A DNA stretch of 64,000 nucleotides, from the NCBI GenBank assembly GCA_910591455.2, contig OU342816.1, forward strand, positions 1,152,376-1,216,375, written 5' to 3'. How positions within the stretch are numbered: position 1 is the stretch's first letter; each line of letters starts with the position of its first letter. Below the pieces are notes generated by a model that was not told the origin of the DNA, did not search any database, and was given only the letters and a program-made list of their open reading frames with translations. Source of the stretch: Pholis gunnellus (lineage: Eukaryota; Chordata; Actinopteri; Perciformes; Pholidae). This document shows, in pieces, positions 10,560 through 24,479 of the stretch. The translations under genes were made by a program, and so were the position numbers.

Positions 10560-10563
10560 TTTT
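10560..10563 (+). terminator. Pol III terminator of tRNA-Val(AAC)
   Basis: TTTT, 3 nt after the tRNA 3' end. Confidence 0.75.
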
Positions 10564-12960
10564 GCTTACCAAGATATAATTAAGGCGAAAAGACAACGAA
10601 CTACAATTCAAATAAATCGTCATTTGTCATGTTGTTCTCCAGTGGCATGTATTAATGCACTACCCAGTATTTAACACCATCGTTGAGTACATTGGCACAC
10701 TGAACATTTAAAAAAAAAAACTGTATTAAGTACATTCAGCATGTAACAAGATTATTTTCTGTAGCCCCAATTTACAGATGTTCCCTTAATGCCTCGCAAG
10801 CCCTTTTTATTTTTCTTAACATATTTAAGAGTGCAATACAGGAGTTTACAATAGAGCGCATGTGCAAGGGAAACGTATTAAATATCACGCAGTATGGTTT
10901 ATATAAACTATATGTAACAATAGTTAAGATCCAAAATCCACTTTCACAGCGCTGGTTTCAGCTCCTGGACGCTGGTTCGAGTCTCAGTTGGGTCTGAGCC
11001 ACACATCAATGATAAAGAGCTATTTATAAATCAAGAAACGTTTATCCTACTTTGCTGTTTACTGATTATCACTAGATTGTAGTGGCAGATAGATTATCAA
11101 GTACTTGACTTATTTATGGCTATCAACCCATTATATTGTAGTTTTTACTGTTCACTATAATGATTCACGTATTAATGAGACATGTAAACATTAGTGAATG
11201 AAATATATTTATTAAACACAACTGGCACAGTGAATATTGAACACAGAGCCAATAATGCAAGGTCACAAATACACAAAACAAATATAATAATGACAAAACT
11301 CTCCTTTTCTCTTAGTTTCTCTTTTCAACCTCCCATCTCTCTTTGTCTGTCTCATTAGAAGGAGACGACCTGGAACTCATTCAGCTCGTCTCCTTCTCCA
11401 TGCCCTGGTCTGGTCTTTGTAAAGGGAAAATACTTTACAAGGGCAGTAAATGTACTTCCCTATTAGTCCAGGGAACCCCGTATGAATGTTGGGCCCTGCT
11501 TCAGATCCATCTGACAGAATCCACACTAGTGACCCGTGGGCTGGGATTCAGTCCTCTCTCCACCCTTTTCTTTGTAGCGTCCAGTTCCAGCTGAAAGAAC
11601 TTTGGGGAAGGAAGATCAGAGATGCTGTCGAATCATTCTGGCTGGGGAGGGAGACGCCACAATGAGGCCATCTTCATGAGGAGCCTGACCAGAGACCCGT
11701 GGATTCCAGCTCTGTCTTCATCCAGATCCTCTGCTGCTGTGAACAGGTCTACTGGCTGTTGACGGGTGGGGACAGCTCACGGTCGGGGTAATGGCTCACC
11801 CACAAGAATAAACAGCAAATCGGTGCGATTTTGGGTGCGTCCTGATTTAATCTTTTTGACATGAAAAACATTCTAATGCTAACTTAGATCTCTCTGTGCA
11901 GGTGACAGTTGACCGGGCTCTGCAGACGTCTCAGGAGAAATCAGGGGTCCTCTGACACTACAGAGAATATTAAACATGTTATTATTATTATTATTATTAT
12001 TGACAGTAACATGAAGCAAGAATGTAACATGACATCTACACTGTAGTCCGTGAAACTCAGCAAGCTGGACACTGGAGTGCCGCCTACTTTTTGTCTGAAT
12101 ACAGTGCAGCAGTAACTTTAAAGAATTAACAGTTTTGATGGGACACTACATTTAGGATATTTTAAGATGCAAATAATACACACCAGGAACTGTGACAGTC
12201 GCCTCTGTTGATGGACGAGCCGCTCCTTCTGGCAGCAGACACATGAGCTCCTGGGGAACAGGCTCAGGTCTCTCTACAGTCAGAGGATCAAAACACAATC
12301 AATGGTTTATAACGTTATGAGCACAGTGAATATGACAGATACGTTTAAATGTTGGATGCATTTACAATCTACTTGTGAACCCTTCAGATGAGTTGGTGCA
12401 GCCAGTGCAGCAGATGGTTGCAGTCAGGTGTTAGTAGCTAAAACTAATAGAAGTGTCCGGGTGGTATACAGTTCACCCACTGCAACGAGGCTTATTCCCT
12501 AAGAGACTGATGGACATTTTAGTGCTTCCAAGGAAATATGACTCAAATTGGCCAAATGGTGGCGCTGTAATTAAAGCCTAAAAACACTATTGAACACTAT
12601 CCGATTGACTTAAATTTTGACCCACATGTCCAACTCAATGTGCTCTACAGAAAAGCCTCAAGCCTCTGTGAATCATTACTGGACCAGGCTTATCAACGCG
12701 TATCAAAACATTGATGTTCAAACATGTTTATGCTCCGAGCTTGAATTTGTCTTATAAATCAATGACCGTTTGTCTAAACGTCACCAAACCTGCTGGATAT
12801 TTCTTTAATCTAGCAGTTGAAACATGTGCCAAAAATCCAGATAAATATGTCTTTCGAGACTTTGCACTTACTGAAAGTGTGCATACATTGTAATGATGAT
12901 ACAAGTGTGTGAAAGGTCTCAGTCCTTTCTTAAATAAAGAGGTTAACTCGCTCACTGCTG
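10564..12960. other. Gene-poor intergenic stretch
   Basis: No gene could be supported. Short open pieces with splice-like borders occur on the minus strand at about 11.6-12.28 kb but do not join in frame. An (ATT)n microsatellite lies near 11977-12001. Confidence 0.5.
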
Positions 12961-12979
12961 CTTGTGGCTTTGATTTGAG

Positions 12980-13067
12980 CAATTGAGATAAAAAAAGGGG
13001 CTATATTCAGCTTCTCTTTACATTTTATTTTAAAGAGTCACAAGCCAAAATGTTTGGGAACCCCCTG
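12980..13067 (-). mobile_element. hAT-like transposon end
   Basis: Read on the minus strand from 13067 the sequence begins cagggggttcccaaacattt, then tggcttgtgac and a stretch rich in aaaataaaat. That opening matches the style of hAT terminal inverted repeats common in fish non-autonomous elements. The opposite end was not located and no transposase frame is visible. Confidence 0.55.
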
Positions 13068-14729
13068 ATTTACAAGAGAGGAATCCTTAATCTGTTTTCA
13101 TGCTGCATGCTTTGGTCACCAGATGTCACCCTTTACCCGTTTCACACTGCGACGCTGTGTAACACACTGAATGTTATCACCGTCTCACACTATCTGTCAC
13201 GTTTAATCCATCACATCCAGTACGACACAGATCGTATCTTGTTTGTTTGGAGCACACATGCAGCTGAAGCAAGCAAGCCAACTTTCCCACAAATACCACA
13301 ATGAAGCAGAACAATGGGAGCTATCATAAATCTAGCCTTGTTGACCCAACGGGGCGTCTCTGTTGAGCTAAACACAAAGGTATTCAACCCATCGGGTACT
13401 TTTTACACCTGAGCAAAGCTATATAAAAAAACAAAGGGCTGTGAAACTGTGATTTACGAATTACACTTAAAGAACTGAATGTCTGGCATGTCAGAAGCAC
13501 ATTTGAGAGTAGAAAACAAAACCGTAAAACAAAGCAGAGGAATGTGTCGTCCATCTTTAATGTGTAGTGCCTTGTGAATGTGACGTCGGTGCACGAAATG
13601 TGTTTTCTGGCACATACGTTTTTGTTTTTTTCTCCGAGTGTCACATGATGACAGAATGACTTCAGAAAAACCAAGCATCTACCGCCACCCAATCATCTAG
13701 TTGAGGTTAAAGCTTTCCAGATGTTTCAAGTGCGTCCTGACGGTAAGCCTCATCCTGTGGCCAGTAAATCACAAAGGTCACAAGGTCAGAGATGCTCCCT
13801 TGTTTTGCAGAGATGATTTAGAGAGGGCACACTCGGGAGAGACAACGTAGTCCACATGTATGTGAGCTGCTGTACTATCCGATGTTTTGCTTCGTGTTTG
13901 AGCCCCGAGTGATTGAAGGTGAACACACACGGAGCGGGTTTTGGGTTTCAGCCGCTTGTAATCAAACCTAATCAGCTGAGGTCAGGGGCTCAGCTCGACT
14001 CATCGTCACCGTCAGCGTTACAAACGGTCTGACATGGTCATCACACGTCTCCGACCTGGTGAGAAACCCTAAAAAACGCTGTATTTCTTAAAGAAACTTT
14101 AAGCCTTGGTCACACGGAGCGTTTTTTAGCAGCCCGTGGCGTCTTTTTGAATTGTTTTCAATGAGTGTAGCGTTTCGTGCACTACTGAGCTCTATGCGCC
14201 TCGCGTTTTGCACAGGAGTGCCCTGTGTATTTTACGCGTAAATTAGAACAAAATTCAACTAAAAAAAGTGCCCAAAGTCATTCTTGACCTTTCTGACTGT
14301 GGTGACTTTTTCTGGATACCTGGAGCTATATGACTTTACCAACCGTAGTTACCACGATCTGAACAGAAAACAACACGCCCGCAGGCAAATTAGTGCGGTA
14401 ATTAAAATTCTGGGAAAGCTGATTTAATTAAAATGTTGCCTATTAACTAAAAACACTACATACATTACATACAAAGAATGAATGAATGCAAAGAAGAGAA
14501 TAGATGCAAATTCACGCTGACCGCCGCAATGAGACGAATACGCTAAAGTTGAGTTAAAATATTTACGGATCGGCATCATTATGTAGTAATTTCATACTTT
14601 TTTTATCCATTTATTGCAATTTAATCACAGCAATTTTGGTACAGTAAATACAGCTTGATGATATCCCGGGATATCTGGGGCTTCCACAACAACTACGAAG
14701 CAGCAACAGCGGTTCTTTTAGCCATGATT
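13068..14729. other. Gene-poor intergenic stretch
   Basis: No supported gene. Several short frames on both strands near 13.4-13.7 kb overlap each other and show no recognisable domain or splice structure. Confidence 0.5.
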
Positions 14730-14872
14730 GATGAAACGTTGTCTGGTACACATCTCCTGAGAATCACTGTTATTGGTGACAAGAGGTGCCTGCGAAGAGC
14801 CCAAAGGATATTCAAAATCGAAACCCGCCCCAGCCACAGTCTGTTCACACTGCTGCCATCTGGCAAGAGATA
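14730..14872 (+). pseudogene. LINE ORF2 C-terminal relic
   Basis: The frame reads SGTHLLRITVIGDKRCLRRA, then QRIFKIETRPSHSLFTLLPS and GKR before a stop. The pattern C-LRRAQ-I, then PSHSLF-LLPSG(K/R)R is the signature I recall from the C-terminal region of fish non-LTR retrotransposon ORF2 proteins (L2 and relatives). Upstream reverse transcriptase domains are absent, so this is a 5'-truncated, dead copy. The clade cannot be fixed from this fragment. Confidence 0.65.
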
Positions 14873-14985
14873 ACGTGCTTTTTTCGGGGGGTTTCTAATG
14901 TCGCAAACCTGGACTCTAACTTAAATTCCATTTATTCCACCCTGGTGGAAGTTTAAACGACACAGTAAGACACAGAGAAAGCAGT

Positions 14986-14988
<3 letters not shown>

Positions 14989-15020
<32 letters not shown>
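14989..15020. repeat. (GT)n microsatellite
   Basis: About 16 GT units. A second, interrupted tract lies at 15199-15231. Confidence 0.95.
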
Positions 15021-15022
<2 letters not shown>

Positions 15023-15555
15023 CTGGTCCAGTGACTCCAACCAGGTAATGAGGCAGAAAAACACTCACTAAAAGCACAAAGGAGAGATCAGGAAGTCTGC
15101 TGTGTGAGAGGGGCACGATTCCCACGAGGTAAAGACTTTTTATTGCGACCTGCATGTCCTTAAAACCGTTAGTGGATTCCAAGCATTAACGTTTTTTGTG
15201 TTGTGTGTGTGTGTGTATGTGTGTGTGCGTGTAACTCCAGCGTACATGTAGTAGTAATGACTCAGGGCCCGGCTGCAGTACCTAAAGATTGGGTTACATG
15301 AGCCGTCTGTCAGCACAGACTAAATGAGCCCCCCGCCCCCTCGGGACAAAAGAGACAAGGCGCTGTTCACACCACACTGATGTCAAATACTAAGTAGAAG
15401 TAATCCTTCACGTTTTCTTTTAGGGAGGCTGGACTTTCCCCCAGATTGGTGGTGCTCGACACCAGATCCCGGTAGAAATCACAGGAATGCTCAGTGAAGT
15501 GAGCTTGATTGGTGTGTTATTGACGACGTTACTGACAGCATCGCAGTGGTGACAC

Positions 15556-15672
15556 ATACAAGCAGTTTTGTAGCACTCAAGATCGGTTTTGAAGATCTCA
15601 CTTTTTTGAAGGTCTTGTCTCGGAAATTGAGTCCGTCTCTACCCGGTCTTGTCTCGGTCTCAGACAAAGAGG
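15556..15672. repeat. Dispersed 'gtcttgtctcgg' repeat fragment
   Basis: Contains ttgaaggtcttgtctcggaa and cccggtcttgtctcggtctc, a self-similar string of a type I recall as dispersed in fish genomes. The two internal copies of ggtcttgtctcgg are seen directly; the family assignment is inference. Confidence 0.4.
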
Positions 15673-15679
15673 ACTTCAT

Positions 15680-18600
15680 TTATAAGAAACTGCCTGTGAT
15701 TGCTCACAGAAAACAAAAGAATATTCCGACACATTCAATTAAAATCTGAAACGCCTTTTCATACTTTATGAAGACATTTCTCCTGGCACACTTATACAAT
15801 ATATATGGAAACAAAAGAGAAATCTTTATTTCTTTTCTGTGGGTGTTTTTATGTGACTGTGAATCTTTCAGATACATTTTTTGGAGTGTCGATGGTTTAC
15901 ATGTTGCATATTTTATTGGAATGTGTCCTGAAGTGCGGGAATCGCACCGGTCTTTTCTCAGTTTTAATACACTCAGGTGAGAGTATAGAAAGTCTGATGC
16001 TCTGTGGCCTGATAGAGACGGTATAGCATGTTTCCTGACGATGGGAACCAGTGGGAGCATATACAGAAAAGAAGAGGAGAGCTGCAAAAAAAATGACATT
16101 GATAAACTGGTAATAACTCTGAAAAGTCACAAATAGCCACATAAATTCATGCGTAAAGTCAGGCCACCTCTAAAATTCAGAAATAATCCTGACGACTCGA
16201 AGATAACAAGAAAAAAAAAACAGCTCGCATTTTCAGGGTTATTCCTGACTTTATAAGATAATTTATCTACATTATCTCTGAAGTTTAAACTCTAATAAAC
16301 CTTCAGTGTGACGTCATTCATCAAGGAATAGCATTATATTGAATTTCTACACATTTGTCCTTCTGTTTCTTTCTCTTTTCAGCCTTTCTTTGTTGTGTGT
16401 ACAAACGCGTACGTACATGAGTGTGTGTTTGTGCGGAAGTGTATCTGTTAGCACACACCTCATTTGACCAAAGGCTCCTGTCAACGAAGCTTTATCTTAA
16501 CCATTCGACGTATCAGTGAGTTACGACTTCACCAATATTGACTCAGCTCTTTCAGCTGGAGCTCAGAGGCACAAACAGGTCAGAGCCTAGAATGGAAATA
16601 CAGCAGGAAGGACGACTGACGCTGGTCACTGGTCCTAACTCTCTGCTTCCCCGAAGCCGTAAAAAATGTCCTGTCAGCATTTGACATGATCTGTAATTTA
16701 ACAAAACGTCTCTTTAAAGGACGTTTTCTCTAAATGAGTTTTTTCTCAGACTCTGATCTAGAAATCTACACTTCAGCAGCTCTTACACACACCAAGCTTT
16801 ACACTTTCATTCCTCTCGATATTACGAAGGTTTCTACTGAGGGGTTTGTTCACATAGCATTCAGAGACTCATGTATACATTTTATTAATAGAAACATGGT
16901 ACAAATAGATTTTTTAAGGGATGTTGACAGTATTTTCTGATTTACGAGTAATACAAGTATATATCCCAAACTCCCTCTGTAAAAACCTTTAACTCTAATA
17001 TGTCAACAAAATGAAACAATCATTCTGAAGTTGGCTTTATCCAAAGTTCACATTTCTGTTCTATAAATGTATGAACATTAACACATATTTGATAAGATAA
17101 TGCTTCATCTGCATATTTAAACATAACATTTCATAAAGGTTGCTATAAATAGAAATGATAGTTTTATTGTAGGTAATCAGCGGGGGAAGTTTCATGGTGA
17201 CATCTATTAATTACATTTCATTTTCTCCCCTCCATTATTCCATAATGTGAGAACTATAAAGTCCTCTGAGAACTCCGCTGTGATCTAAAGCCACACAACT
17301 AAACCTGACTCTCGGCTTGGCAGTCAGGAAGGAGGTGAAATCATCTTCGCTGTGTAAATCATGAGCCTGGCCAAATCCACAAACACATTTTTGCGTGACC
17401 TTTTGGGGTTTTTGCAGTGCTGCCGCTCGCTGTCAAATTACATCGACGTCCAGCACACTTTGTTCTCATTTGGAAAAAGGCTGGTTGAACGGTAACAGCA
17501 CGGGGAGGCATAGAAAAACACACACTCCCTCAGACATATGCTGAAGCAATCAAGGAGCCGAGGGAGGACGCTAACATTTCAACTATAGCAGCTCAGACGG
17601 AGAGAGATTCCCATTTCATACCAAAATCACACTTCAAGCCAAAAACCGCATGCATCTCAAAACCACAGCCTGTTGAAGGAAGTGAGTGCCGATTCCTGGG
17701 AGAAAAATCTTTGAACCGCGCCAATCAGATACGATGGCGCACGTTCAGTTTGTTATATTCAATGCACTCTCTATTTATCTCATTCTGTGCATCAAAACAA
17801 AACATAACGTCTATCTTTAGTTCTTCTTCAGTGACCAGACGTGATGTCATCGGTATCAGAGTCATCTAAAGTAGCTGGAAAGAAAAACAAAACCAACTGG
17901 CAAACATTAGTGCACCTGCAACCGAATTATGTGTTCAAGGTGGAGGAAGCGGAGATTCAATTACATGATTACGTCTCAGCAGAAGCCTGGTTAGCGACTC
18001 TAATGGGCCCACAGTGGCCCAATTGTTAGAGTTCAGCTACTGAGAGGTTTCCTGAGTGTTTTCAGTCTGTGTGGGCCATTCTTTACTGTTTTACGAGTCT
18101 ATTTCTGTCTGTTTTAGTGTGGAGCACGTTTTGGGATGAACCTATATTGTAGGATAAAAAGTCCTTTGACCTAAATGTGAGAGATGTTGTCTCTGCTGGG
18201 AGCAAACGAATGAAAACATGTTGTTACTCTTGGCAGGTGGGGATCCATCACGAAAGCCAAAACTCAAAACTTTAAACTTTTTAGACAGAAGAAAACAAAA
18301 CCTGAACACTATACTTGATGTTGAAATTACCCTTCATTTATTTCACAGTATTAAATCATTTGAAGGCAGATGCTTGTAGCACACTGGTGTATAAACTTAA
18401 AGATGTTTTTATGCCTTTTTTGCTTCCATAACTCTGAACCCCATCACATTTTCATTGACATCTTTTCCTCTGTTTTGTTGATCCATGGTGGAAGCGAGTT
18501 GTACGAACGTCTCATTTTGGCTCGGTACAGTTTTTGTCTGAGAAATAAATCAGTCAAACCCTTAATCCGTGCCATAAAAAGTCAGTTTTCACAGAGGGAT

Positions 18601-19130
18601 AAACTCGATGATGGACCCTGACAGTGGTATGCAGCATAAAAGAGAAGCAACACGCGATAGTCTGGAAATCATCATGAAGAGAAAGTTAAACTCTCCCTTC
18701 TTTTAGTCCCCTAAAGCCACTGAAGTCCCTGAAGCTCTCCAAAGGCTGTAAACTGGTTCTAAAAGCATTCTTCAGGGACATCTCAGAAATGTTCAGCTCC
18801 GCTCATCCAACACAAGACAAACACACATTGAAGCATAAGTGAGGAGACGTGTGAACTCACAGCTGGTAACAGTTGTTTTTCATTGTATTTGATAAGGTAG
18901 CTATACATCAGAAAATGAATGCGCTGAAATTCATAGATCTCTCACTAAAGCAGATTGGATGTAATCTGCAAAATTATGGATCAGGAAATATAAAAAACAC
19001 AAAAAAGTCATATTGGTGGGTTTGTTTGTTTGACATTGGTCAAACAAACAAACATTGTTTCACCCTAAGGACCGTTGTTTGTGCCGCTGTGTAACCAGAG
19101 GCCAACGTTAATTTATTTGTCACATAACTT
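15680..19130. other. Gene-poor intergenic stretch
   Basis: No supported gene. Overlapping short frames on both strands at 15.7-16.1 kb are mutually exclusive and lack recognisable domains. A perfect small hairpin sits at about 19020-19052 (gtttgtttgtttgac / gtcaaacaaacaaac). Confidence 0.5.
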
Positions 19131-19180
19131 CCGAACTAAAGTAAAGCTACTTCCGTATCGTTAGTTTTGTTGCCTAAACC

Positions 19181-20167
19181 TAACTAAGTATTTCACGATC
19201 TTTTCCTGAACGTAACTAAGTATTTCACGATCTTTTCCTGAACGTAACTAAGTATTTCACGATCCTTTCCTGAACGTAACTAAGTATTTCACGGTCCTTT
19301 CCTGAACGTAACTAAGTATTTCACGATCTTTTCCTGAACGTAACTAAGTATTTCACGATCTTTTCCTGAACGTAACTAAGTATTTCACGATCTTTTCCTG
19401 AACGTAACTAAGTATTTCACAATCTTTTCCTGAACGTAACTAAGTATTTCACAATCTTTTCCTGAACGTAACTAAGTATTTCACGATCTTTTCCTGAACA
19501 TAACTAAGTATTTCACGATCTTTTCCTGAACGTAACTAAGTATTTCACGATCTTTTCCTGAACGTAACTAAGTATTTCACGGTCCTTTCCTGAACGTAAC
19601 TAAGTATTTCACGATCTTTTCCTGAACGTAACTAAGTATTTCACGATCTTTTCCTAAATGTAACTAAGTATTTCACAATCTTTTCCTGAACGTAACTAAG
19701 TATTTCACGATCTTTTCCTGAACGTAACTAAGTATTTCACGGTCCTTTCCTGAACGTAACTAAGTATTTCACGATCTTTTCCTGAACATAACTAAGTATT
19801 TCACGATCTTTTCCTAAACGTAACTAAGTATTTCACAATCTTTTCCTGAACGTAACTAAGTATTTCACAATCTTTTCCTGAACGTAACTAAGTATTTCAC
19901 GATCTTTTCCTGAACATAACTAAGTATTTCACGATCTTTTCCTGAACGTAACTAAGTATTTCACGATCTTTTCCTGAACGTAACTAAGTATTTCACGGTC
20001 CTTTCCTGAACGTAACTAAGTATTTCACGATCTTTTCCTGAACATAACTAAGTATTTCACGATCTTTTCCTAAACGTAACTAAGTATTTCACGATCTTTT
20101 CCTGAACGTAACTAAGTATTTCACGATCTTTTCCTGAACGTAACTAAGTATTTCACGATCTTTTCCT
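19181..20167. repeat. 32-bp satellite, about 31 copies, no indels
   Basis: Monomer is taactaagtatttcacgatc followed by ttttcctgaacg. The start of ttttcctg falls at 19201 and at 20161, exactly 30 periods apart, so every intervening copy is 32 bp. Variation is only by substitution (cacgatc, cacaatc or cacggtc; gaacg, gaaca or aaacg). The array begins inside a dispersed-repeat sequence, ttgcctaaacctaactaagt (19170-19189), which also occurs unexpanded near 48261. Confidence 0.97.
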
Positions 20168-23049
20168 CCTCTGAAAATAGTAACTCCCAGAAAGCATCTA
20201 TTTTATAAACTGTGCAGAAATGATTTGTCAGTCCTGCAACCGGTAATACTACACAATGACTCTTCTTCTTTCCAGTTAAGCCAATGGTTCCACTGCGAGG
20301 TGTGAATGACATTTCTCACATTGTTGATGACACCATCGCGGGGGTTAACTGTGCACACTGAGGCCTGGTTCAGTTCTGGTTTAGTTGATGGTTTTGGTGC
20401 AAAGAGAGGAAAGCAGATAAACAAGCTTTCAAGAAACGAAACAAAACAAAAGCCAGACGACGGGTAATTTCCTGCGAGTGTGTGAGTGGGTGGCTGCAGA
20501 GGTTTGTGTCAGTAGGTGTGTGTGTGTAATGTTTTGTAGTTCCCCTTTTATGTGTCTTTCTCACAAGTACTGTTTGACATTCCTGTGCAGGGCTAGACCA
20601 GCGTATTTATAAAGGATGAAGAGAGAAACAGTGGAGGGCAACAGGAAGGAAAGGGAATCAAAAGAAAGAAATATAAAGAATTGTTTATGCAATCATATTT
20701 ATATAAACCTTTTTAGCTACAACTTTTGTCTCCCAAAACCTCACAAATGCTTTCTTTTTTTCATGGATGGATTTTAAGAGGAAGCAGAAATTTCTAAACA
20801 AGGACTCCCACAGTGTTTTAATTGGTCTGCGTGTCAGTGTGTGAATGTGTGTGTGTGGTGAAGGTGGTGTTTAACAGCAGCTGCTGACCAGCAGCTGTAA
20901 TTCATCCCATGTTCCAGAGGAAAACGGTGACCTTAAAATGTGAACACTGCTCCTGCTAAATGTACTAGTATGTTAAAACTGTAATTTATGAGTCTTTTGG
21001 GAAAAGAGCTCGTTCTTCAGTCTGGTTTCTACTACAGACCCCAAAAAGGTTAGAAGCTGTAAGAGACTCAGACTTAAAGCTAGAGTGAGGATCCTGGTAT
21101 CATATGAGACGACCTAATGAATCATGCTAGCTTGTCAGGAAGGAGCCTGAATAAAGCTGCAAAGTTTAAATGGCGAGGTAAAACTGGCATGGCGATTTGT
21201 AGCCCTTTAGACCTCTAAGCTCAAGATATGTGAAAGAAAATGGTGAACTAAGTGACCATCATATACTTCCATTATAATGTTCTAAGCCCTTTAACACTTT
21301 CATAATTTATTCTAATGAATCATTTTTTATTTCTGATTTATATCTAGAACAACTTCTAAATCTCAAATTAATCTTCAGGTTCCCAGTTTTAAGATGACAT
21401 ACACCACCTTAATATGGCTTATACTATTGACCTGCTATCACCCGCTAAAGATCCCCTGTACCCCCCTAACAAAGGACAAAAACAGGTCGTATGTGGGTCT
21501 CTTTCAGCTAGAGTTCAATATAAAAGTGCATGCCCAGATCCTTTAAACATACTTTTTGCCCCAGCACTCTCTTCAGCTGAGTATTCCCGATTGCCTTGTC
21601 TGACTGAAATGAACTCAGATGGACTTCCTCTTTGGTTTACGATGTGTGTAATCTTTTAGCTCCGCTTCACAACACCTGTTCCTCCTCGTGTGAGGCCTCG
21701 GAGTCAAAGACAGTGAAGTTTGATGGTTTGCGAATGCCCTTTTGAAGCAAGGCAACATGAAAAACACTGATGTGTTTTTTTACTAAGTCTAAACGCTTTT
21801 TCACAGTAGAAACAAACCGTACACTCCTTTCCTTTATTTTCTCTATTTTGAGGTCAACAGTGCACAACACTGTGTACTTATTTAGCACTTGGCAGTTTTA
21901 CAGTCCCATGAGAATCCGCAGTATACGGTTAAAAGCTACAGTAACATTTCCGTAACCAACAAAGACGTTTCCAATTACTAACCACAATTAACAGACAGAG
22001 GGATCACAGAGCCTTGAGCTTGTTAAATCCCCTGAAACCCATTTACTACCAAGGATTGCGAGCACACAGCTACTGTTAAATGCCTCCCGCTATGTCAGCA
22101 TGCAGTCGAAGGAGGAAGTGTTCAAGTAAGGATAGCAAAACAAAAATAAGTAAAAGTCCTGCATTTAAAGTCTGGTCACAATGAATTAATAACATATTTT
22201 CTTACTTAAGCCTGGTGGTCTCTAGCCAAGTGGTTTGGTATATCGGTCGAGGTTTCATATTTCCGCCTCCATTTCATTTCAATGCAGGTGAATGGAATTA
22301 CACTACTGCCGTTTTCATTGAAGCTTTTCGTCACAATCAAAGCTATGGATTATCAAGATTACCTATTGTATTTGGGTGGAGGCAGAAAGAGATCTCAGAG
22401 ACTGACATCCTGAAAACTGGACAAATAAAACCGTAACCACCTGCACGGATGGATACCACAAAAGGTAACAGAGAAAATCGTCTTTTGGTTTGTTGGTTTT
22501 TGCGGTGTGAACAATCACTAGAAGTAAAAATATGAATGTTTTAGCATTGTGTCCAGCGGACATCTGGGTCAAGACTTCCTCTTCTGGGCGCTGCTGGTTG
22601 TTAATTGTCCGATTATCAACTTGAGATGTGGAACTGGAGTTGGAGTTGAGAGACGATGTGTTCGACCGGTTTGTTTCACAAGCTAATGGTCAGTTTACAA
22701 GCTAATGTTTATTTATACTGTATGAATCAACAATTGAAGGTTTACCAAATATGGACATAGACATAGAGGCAATCCCAGACCGAAGCCTGCCAGCTGGCAT
22801 GAATAGTGTTGGCCTTCAAATCCGTGGTATAGTACATCGACTGTAAACACAAATGAAACAGTGAAAAATGTGCTGAACTCGGTTGTCAACAGCTGGCAAG
22901 TGTACACGTGGGGAACATTTGTTTGTCGTTCCCAGGTCAGAAAAATCCAGTACGTCAGTACAAAGACTTCATTGTTACAGTGTTGATCTGGTTCCCCTTC
23001 ATTTGTATTTAGGGGTTCAGTTCCTGGTATTAATGTATTGGTTTCTTAT
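20168..23049. other. Gene-poor intergenic stretch
   Basis: No supported gene. Short unlinked frames only, with no domain I recognise. Confidence 0.5.
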
Positions 23050-23760
23050 TACCTCCACCAGCGAGGTTATGTTTTCGGTTTGGTTTGTTTGTTTGTCAGC
23101 AGGATTACGAACAGAATACTGGTCCGATTTACGTTTTTCTTAACATTGGAGATCGGGCATTTGGCCTCGGTGGAGGTCTGCACTCCTTCTAGTTTAAATC
23201 TACCAAACATCCAAACTGCAGATATAGTATACAATATTTATAGGTTCATAAATTACAAAGCACTGCATTAACTTGCTATGTGTTCTTAATTACCATGTTT
23301 TTGAATAATGTTATTAGGGCTTTCTCTGGTCTAAATTTATATTTATTCACTGTGTCCGCAGCAGCGTACGTCTGTCCAGTCCATTAGTTTTCAGCGTGAT
23401 GTCTCAGGAACACCAGGATGGAATTTCTTCAAATTTGGCACAAATGTCCGCCTGAACTCAATGATGAACTGATTCAATTTTGGTGGTTGAAGGTGACTGT
23501 AACCTCAAGTCCTTCCCATTCTTATGAACGCAATTTCTTGGGAAGGCCTTGAGCGAATTTCTTTAAATTTGGTGGTCAAATGTCACAGTGACCGCAAAAA
23601 GAAAACGTTTTTGGCCATACCACAAGAAGTCATAGCTAATTGTGACAATTTCACAGAAATGTTTAGGATAAAGTAGGATAAATAAATAAAGAGGATAAAG
23701 TGACGTCATTTTGGACAGACATGGATGTAAACTACAACATGACTGGTTAGCGTAGACAAA
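23050..23760. mobile_element. Dispersed non-coding repeat, long copy
   Basis: Begins ctccaccagcgaggttatgt followed by a TTTGT-rich tract. It continues with gtctcaggaacaccaggatg, an aatttggcacaaatgtccgc block and cattttggacagacatggat. Related fragments occur at 45353-45500 (aatatctcaggaacgcctcg) and 44537-44640 (cattttggacagacatgaat), which shows it is dispersed. There is no coding capacity. I recall similar strings in many fish genomes but do not name the family. Confidence 0.65.
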
Positions 23761-24479
23761 CAAATATATAAGTTTGAAATATAACTAACTATAACTCTTG
23801 TACAAAAAGACATTTTTCTGATTTTGAGTCCAACCAAAAAAAAACACATGCTTGTGCAAACCCGCCAGCCTGTGAAGATTCTCCCTCAGAGACACAAGTC
23901 CTGCTGTTGTTCAACCAGCCCCTGGATATCTAATTACATTTAAACAGTGCCCACATGCATTCCTCATGCCTCTCCTGTTGCTGTGGGCTTGTCCAATGAT
24001 TGCTCTTGTTACCTGGGTTGTTTACAAAGAGAGTACTGCACTGCCTGACTACTGGTTTAAAGCTTTCATCACAACATCAGATCGTCTCACTCTCAGTATA
24101 ATGAGTGGGCTTGGTGTCAATTAGGGTTTTTGTTTGCGACTCTGGAGAGGAGTTTTCTCGAGCTCGTTTAGGTTTAAATGGATGGTTTGGTGGTAATGGT
24201 TTGATGAATCATCCTGGGGTGCTTAATTACATACTCTGTGTAAGAGAAGGAATCAGAAATAAAGAGAGAGAGAGAGAGTGATAGATGAAGGAGGGAAGAA
24301 AAGCGTGAGAAATAACCCTACAGATAAAATCATATATGAGTGCATTAATGTGACCCCCACTGCATATCCTTCTGAGTTGGGTTGGTTAAGGACTATGTAT
24401 AAAAAGCAACAGCTCCTCCAAATGAAAGCACAAAATTCATTGTTTGTTCGTGGCCTCTAGAAAAACACAGAAGCTTTTT

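Noticed and set aside
10970..11000. B-box-like ctggttcgagtctcag
   Set aside because: No acceptor stem, D arm or anticodon stem can be drawn around it.
11620..12278. Minus-strand exon-like pieces (acceptor near 12278, donor near 12188, further acceptors near 11962 and 11750)
   Set aside because: The borders look acceptable individually, but joining them in any phase soon meets a stop, and no domain is recognised. Kept only as a weak possibility.
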